64,000 nucleotides of DNA from JANRLL01 sp033762715. GTDB taxonomy: Bacteria; Pseudomonadota; Alphaproteobacteria; Rickettsiales; SXRF01. Location: assembly GCA_033762715.1 (NCBI GenBank), contig JANRLL010000016.1, positions 1-64,000 on the forward strand, in the 5' to 3' direction. The notes under the pieces are model-generated. The model worked only from the letters and a program-made list of their open reading frames with translations, was not told the DNA's origin and ran no database searches. The position numbers and the translations under genes are program-made. Positions 60,634 to 64,000 of this stretch are shown here, piece by piece; within the stretch, counting starts at the first letter, position 1, and each line of letters opens with the position of its first letter.

Positions 60634-61419
60634 CTATAGATCAAAAACGCCAATGACCGGCGTATGATCGGACGGTTTTTCCAGCGCGCGCAATTCTTTA
60701 TGCACGCGGCAATCACGCAATTTTTCCAGCGCTTTGGTCGATAGCAACAGATGATCGATGCGCAGTCCGTCATCGCGGTGATAAGCGCCGGCGCGATAAT
60801 CCCACCAGCTATAGCCCCCGTCTTTTGGTTGAATGGCGCGATACGCATCATGCAGCCCGAGATGAATCATGCGCCGCCAACTGGTGCGCACCAGATCATG
60901 GGTGAGTACGCTGCCATGCCACTGGATGGGGTCGTGCACATCGATATCTTCAGGGGCGATATTATAATCGCCACCAATCACCATCGCTTCATCATAGGTC
61001 AGCAGATTTTTAAGATGTGTTTTTAACCGCTCAAGAAAAGCGAGCTTATATTGAAATTTATCAGAGTCTGCGGTCTGACCATTGGGCACATAAACCGATG
61101 CCACTCTGATTACCCCGGAAGGAATTTCTGCTACCGCCTCAATATAACGTGCCTGCAGATCAGCATCATCGCCTGCAAGGCCACGGTGAATATCCGATAA
61201 GCGGAATTTAGAGAGAATGGCCACGCCGTTATAGGTTTTCTGGCCATGGGTTGCGATATTATAGCCCAGCTCCTCAATCTCGGTGCAGGGAAACGCATCA
61301 TCGATACATTTGAGTTCTTGCAGCAGCACAATATCGGGTGATTCCGCGCGCAACCATTGCAACAGATGCGGCACACGCACTTTGATCGAGTTTACATTCC
61401 AGGTGGCAATGGAGATCAT
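60634..61419 (-). CDS. xthA: Exodeoxyribonuclease III
   Basis: An AP endonuclease/3'-5' exonuclease of 261 residues for base excision repair. Motifs are ATWNVNSIK (N8), LLQELKC (catalytic Glu), YVPNGQ, GGDYNIAPEDIDVHDP, YSWWDYRAGAYHRDDGLRIDHLL and the catalytic His in EKPSDHTPV. It lies downstream of erpA on the same strand, 34 nt away. Confidence 0.96.
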   Translation of the reverse strand: MISIATWNVNSIKVRVPHLLQWLRAESPDIVLLQELKCIDDAFPCTEIEELGYNIATHGQKTYNGVAILSKFRLSDIHRGLAGDDADLQARYIEAVAEIPSGVIRVASVYVPNGQTADSDKFQYKLAFLERLKTHLKNLLTYDEAMVIGGDYNIAPEDIDVHDPIQWHGSVLTHDLVRTSWRRMIHLGLHDAYRAIQPKDGGYSWWDYRAGAYHRDDGLRIDHLLLSTKALEKLRDCRVHKELRALEKPSDHTPVIGVFDL

Positions 61420-61453
61420 TATAGAGGCAATCTCCGGTATACGCTCTTACGCT

Positions 61454-61834
61454 TCACAGTGAGACGGAGAATGAGTTGCCGCAGCCACATTTGGCGGTGG
61501 CGTTGGGGTTTTTGATAGAAAAACCGGCTTGCGCTAAATCTTCCGTATAGTCTAACACCGATCCTTTGAGCAGGTCGATCGACACATCATCAATCACCAC
61601 TTCAGCGCCGGCATGGCTTACAATCGTATCGTTATTGCCAACGATGCCGTCATCCATGTTAAATTCATACTGAAAACCTGAGCAACCGCCGCCTTTGACC
61701 GTGACGCGAAAGCGTAGGTCAGGCTTACTCTCCGATTGACGGATTTGCACAATGCGTGCGGCTGCGGCATCCGTCAGTGAAAACGGCGTCTGGGGCGGGG
61801 CTGAAGTAGGGGGCTGCGTGCTAATATTTTCCAT
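61454..61834 (-). CDS. erpA: A-type iron-sulfur cluster carrier (ErpA/IscA family)
   Basis: A 126-residue carrier with the three cluster ligands C51 (KGGGCSGF), C116 and C118 (KCGCGNSFSV). The start at 61834 is preferred because the 26 further upstream codons have no counterpart in the family. An extra Pro/Thr-rich stretch of about 16 residues precedes the domain. It donates Fe-S clusters to targets; QueG and GltBD in this window are possible clients. Divergent from dgt. Confidence 0.9.
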   Translation of the reverse strand: MENISTQPPTSAPPQTPFSLTDAAAARIVQIRQSESKPDLRFRVTVKGGGCSGFQYEFNMDDGIVGNNDTIVSHAGAEVVIDDVSIDLLKGSVLDYTEDLAQAGFSIKNPNATAKCGCGNSFSVSL

Positions 61835-61934
61835 AGGTAAAATATGGGGTATTTTCTTAGTTTTTGCAAGAGGTTGGGGAAATATGCTGAATGTGGTTGT
61901 GTTTTGAAACACTTAGCGTTATTCATGTCCACCC

Positions 61935-63302
61935 ATGACCACAGCAAATGTAAAAAATATAACGCTGGCTTCCTATGCTTGCAAACCCGAGACAAGCAGG
62001 GGCCGCCTATATCCGGAAGCAGAAAGCAACACGCGTTCTGCCTACCAACGCGATCGCGATCGTATTATCCATTCAACGGCCTTTCGCCGCCTGGAATATA
62101 AGACGCAAGTCTTCGTCAATCACGAGGGCGATCATTACCGAAACCGCCTGACTCACAGCTTGGAAGTGTCGCAATTGGCACGCTCCACCTGCCGCGCTTT
62201 GGGCCTCAATGAAGATTTGGCCGAAGCCTTGGCGCTCGCGCATGATCTGGGCCATACGCCTTTTGGTCATGCCGGTGAAGATGCGCTGAGCGAAGTGATG
62301 GAAGCATTTGGTGGCTTTGACCATAATGCTCATACGCTGCGTATTCTAACCAGCCTCGAACATCGCTACGCCGAATTTGACGGCTTGAACCTGACCTGGG
62401 AAACGCTGGAAGGCGTGGCAAAGCATAACGGTCCGCTGATTCGTCCGAATGCGAGCCCGATTCTAAAAATGTGGAAAAATTTCACCGGCAATTTGAAATC
62501 AGCCGGTAAAAACGCCACGGCAGAAGATATCCATGGCGGCCCACCATCCGCGCGCGGTGAAGTGCGCATTGGTGTTGCGCGTAAAACCGCATCGCAAGCC
62601 CGTGTCGCAAGTGCAGCAAGCCCGGGTTTGCCACGTGCGATTGCTGAATATAATGCTAAGCACGATTTAGAGCTCGACACCTATGCGAGCGGCGAGGCGC
62701 AAGTGGCATCACTATGCGATGATATTGCCTATAACAACCACGATATCGATGATGGTCTGCGTGCCGGCTTATTCACCTTGGAACAGCTGGAGCAAATCGA
62801 TGCGGTGTCGCGCATTCTAAATGATGTGCGTCGTGCGTATCCGCATATTGATCAGCAGCGCCTGATTCATGAAATGACCCGTCGCATCATCAACCGCATG
62901 GTCACCGATTTGATCGAGCAAAGCACCAAGAACATCAAAAATTTCAACATCGAAAAGCCGGAAGATATCCGCAAGCTGAATAAGCCATTGATTGAGTTCT
63001 CGCCCGAAATGCAGGAAGTGAATCTACAGCTCAAAGAATTTTTGATGATCAATATGTATCGTCATTATAAGGTCAACCGCATGGCTAGCAAAGCGCGCCG
63101 TGTGGTGAAAGACTTGTTCAATTTCTATATTTCTGAACCTAACTGCTTGCCAAACGGCTGGCGTGAGTTAGCAGGTGGTGTGAAAACCGCAAAAACGGGC
63201 ATGGTGGTGGCTGATTTTATTGCCGGCATGACCGATCGCTTTGCGCTTGATGAGCATCAGCGCATTTTCGATGTGCGCGCACGAAGCTGGATTGATAAAT
63301 AG
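61935..63302 (+). CDS. dgt: Deoxyguanosinetriphosphate triphosphohydrolase-like protein
   Basis: An HD-domain dNTP triphosphohydrolase of 455 residues. Motifs are HSTAFRRLEYKTQVF, RLTHSLEVSQLAR (first His), LAHDLGHTPFGHAGE (His-Asp), and SLCDDIAYNNHDIDDGLRAGLF (last Asp). Compared with the usual alphaproteobacterial protein it carries an extra low-complexity segment of about 45-50 residues between the GPL-PN and the DDIAY motif (nt about 62465-62620). It lies 9 nt before argS. Confidence 0.92.
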   Translation: MTTANVKNITLASYACKPETSRGRLYPEAESNTRSAYQRDRDRIIHSTAFRRLEYKTQVFVNHEGDHYRNRLTHSLEVSQLARSTCRALGLNEDLAEALALAHDLGHTPFGHAGEDALSEVMEAFGGFDHNAHTLRILTSLEHRYAEFDGLNLTWETLEGVAKHNGPLIRPNASPILKMWKNFTGNLKSAGKNATAEDIHGGPPSARGEVRIGVARKTASQARVASAASPGLPRAIAEYNAKHDLELDTYASGEAQVASLCDDIAYNNHDIDDGLRAGLFTLEQLEQIDAVSRILNDVRRAYPHIDQQRLIHEMTRRIINRMVTDLIEQSTKNIKNFNIEKPEDIRKLNKPLIEFSPEMQEVNLQLKEFLMINMYRHYKVNRMASKARRVVKDLFNFYISEPNCLPNGWRELAGGVKTAKTGMVVADFIAGMTDRFALDEHQRIFDVRARSWIDK

Positions 63303-63311
63303 TTTTGCCAC

Positions 63312-64000
63312 ATGCATGTGTTTAAAGGCATTGAGCGCACGTTGCATGGAGTCATTGAGCAGTTAGTTACTGAAAAGAAACTGCCTGGCCCGATTACGTG
63401 TGACAAAATTGAAGCCACTCCACCCAAAGACACCGCGCATGGTGATATTGCTACCAACGCAGCGCTAGTGATTGCCGCCCAAGTGGGCAAAAAACCCAAA
63501 GAAGTCGCTGATATTTTATTGCCGCTGATCGCAGCGTTGCCCAACGTGGATGCGGCTGAGATTGCCGGCCCTGGCTTTATCAATATACGCTTGAAGCCTA
63601 CCGTATGGCAAAACGCGGTTGCAACGATTATCGCACAAGGCACGGGCTACGGCACTTCATCGGCCGGACAAAACCGCAAGGTTAATGTTGAATATGTATC
63701 GGCCAACCCCACCGGTCCTATGCATGTGGGACATGGGCGCGGCGCGGTGTTTGGCGATGCGCTGGCAAACATCATGGTCAAAGCCGGATATGACGTCACC
63801 CGCGAATATTATATCAATGATGCGGGCGGGCAGGTGGATAAGCTCGCTGACTCAGCATTTTTGCGTTACCGCGAGGCTTGTGGCGAAACCATCGGTGATA
63901 TTCCAGAAGGCCTGTATCCTGGCGATTACTTGGTGCCGGTTGGTGTGGCGCTCAAAGAAAAATACGGCAAAGAATTGCTGACTAAAGCACGTGAAGATTA
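63312..64000 (+). CDS. argS: Arginyl-tRNA synthetase, 5' part (runs off the window)
   Basis: The first 229 codons of a class I synthetase. The N-terminal additional domain includes PKDTAHGDIATNAALVIAAQ. The HIGH-type motif reads ANPTGPMHVGHGRG near residue 130-143, followed by REYYINDAGGQVDKLA. The start ATG at 63312 lies 9 nt after the dgt stop. The KMSKS region lies beyond the window edge. Confidence 0.95.
   Translation, partial: MHVFKGIERTLHGVIEQLVTEKKLPGPITCDKIEATPPKDTAHGDIATNAALVIAAQVGKKPKEVADILLPLIAALPNVDAAEIAGPGFINIRLKPTVWQNAVATIIAQGTGYGTSSAGQNRKVNVEYVSANPTGPMHVGHGRGAVFGDALANIMVKAGYDVTREYYINDAGGQVDKLADSAFLRYREACGETIGDIPEGLYPGDYLVPVGVALKEKYGKELLTKARED

Noticed and set aside
1..64000. 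CRISPR arrays, insertion sequences, prophage, integrase or toxin-antitoxin genes
   Set aside because: No regularly spaced direct repeats, transposase-like or integrase-like proteins or typical two-gene toxin modules were seen in any frame.

Overview
The window reads as a chromosomal segment of a free-living or facultative alphaproteobacterium of intermediate GC content. The signs are the gene orders ppiD-trpEGDC, secG-pyrG-kdsA...eno-ftsB-pdhA, rpoN-hpf-ptsN-hprK-rapZ-manX-ptsH and xthA/erpA/dgt/argS, the COQ9, ELM1 and NDUFA9-like proteins, the short HPr kinase, and the DivK-PleD pair with CtrA-like boxes. An intact tryptophan pathway segment and Kdo/LPS export genes argue against a highly reduced obligate endosymbiont. 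I cannot fix the genus from sequence alone.

Layout. 1-4.7 kb: tRNA-Leu(UAA) with terminator, a CinA-type protein, map-radC-ELM1, and a convergent M15 dipeptidase. 4.7-11.2 kb (minus strand): ppiD-trpE-trpG-trpD-trpC-DUF599-M15, nearly all overlapping. 11.2-25.8 kb (mostly plus): tpiA-secG-pyrG-kdsA, an accessory patch (thioredoxin-like protein, two unknown proteins, a NodU/CmcH-type carbamoyltransferase), then eno-ftsB-pdhA-pdhB-pdhC-lpd interleaved with a tiny lipoprotein, a DUF3147-like membrane protein and a SnoaL-like exported protein. 26-31 kb: an orphan pseudopilin, COQ9, a soluble PAS histidine kinase, glutaredoxin, QueG and a GST. 31-39.5 kb: an unknown gene behind tandem CtrA-like boxes, then the minus-strand operon NDUFA9-like/gltD/unknown exported protein/gltB. 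39.6-41.5 kb: tRNA-Leu(CAG), a cobalamin riboswitch in front of an unrecognised membrane protein, and another membrane protein. 41.6-53.9 kb (plus): rnd-kdsD-lptC-lptA-lptB-rpoN-cpaF-hpf-ptsN-hprK-rapZ-manX-ptsH-mtgA-acsA, closed by a terminator. 54-58.4 kb (minus): two unrecognised, apparently related proteins (890 and 299 aa) and a small PrmA-like methyltransferase. 58.5-64 kb: divK-pleD, a small membrane protein, xthA, erpA, dgt and the 5' part of argS.

How the genes work together: KdsA and KdsD feed Kdo synthesis and LptABC exports LPS. EIIA-Ntr, HprK, RapZ, EIIA-Man and HPr form a regulatory phosphorelay with no sugar permease in view. Pdh/Lpd and Acs supply acetyl-CoA. GltBD assimilates ammonia. 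DivK-PleD plus CtrA-like boxes suggest the alphaproteobacterial cell-cycle circuit is active here.

Most of the window is conserved housekeeping. The least explained parts are the riboswitch-led unknown gene (39.8-40.7 kb), the CtrA-boxed unknown gene (31.0 kb), the 890/299-aa pair (54-57.8 kb), and three exported or membrane proteins of unknown role embedded in metabolic operons. No CRISPR array, insertion sequence, prophage or rRNA was found, and the only intergenic stretch over 300 bases is the riboswitch leader.
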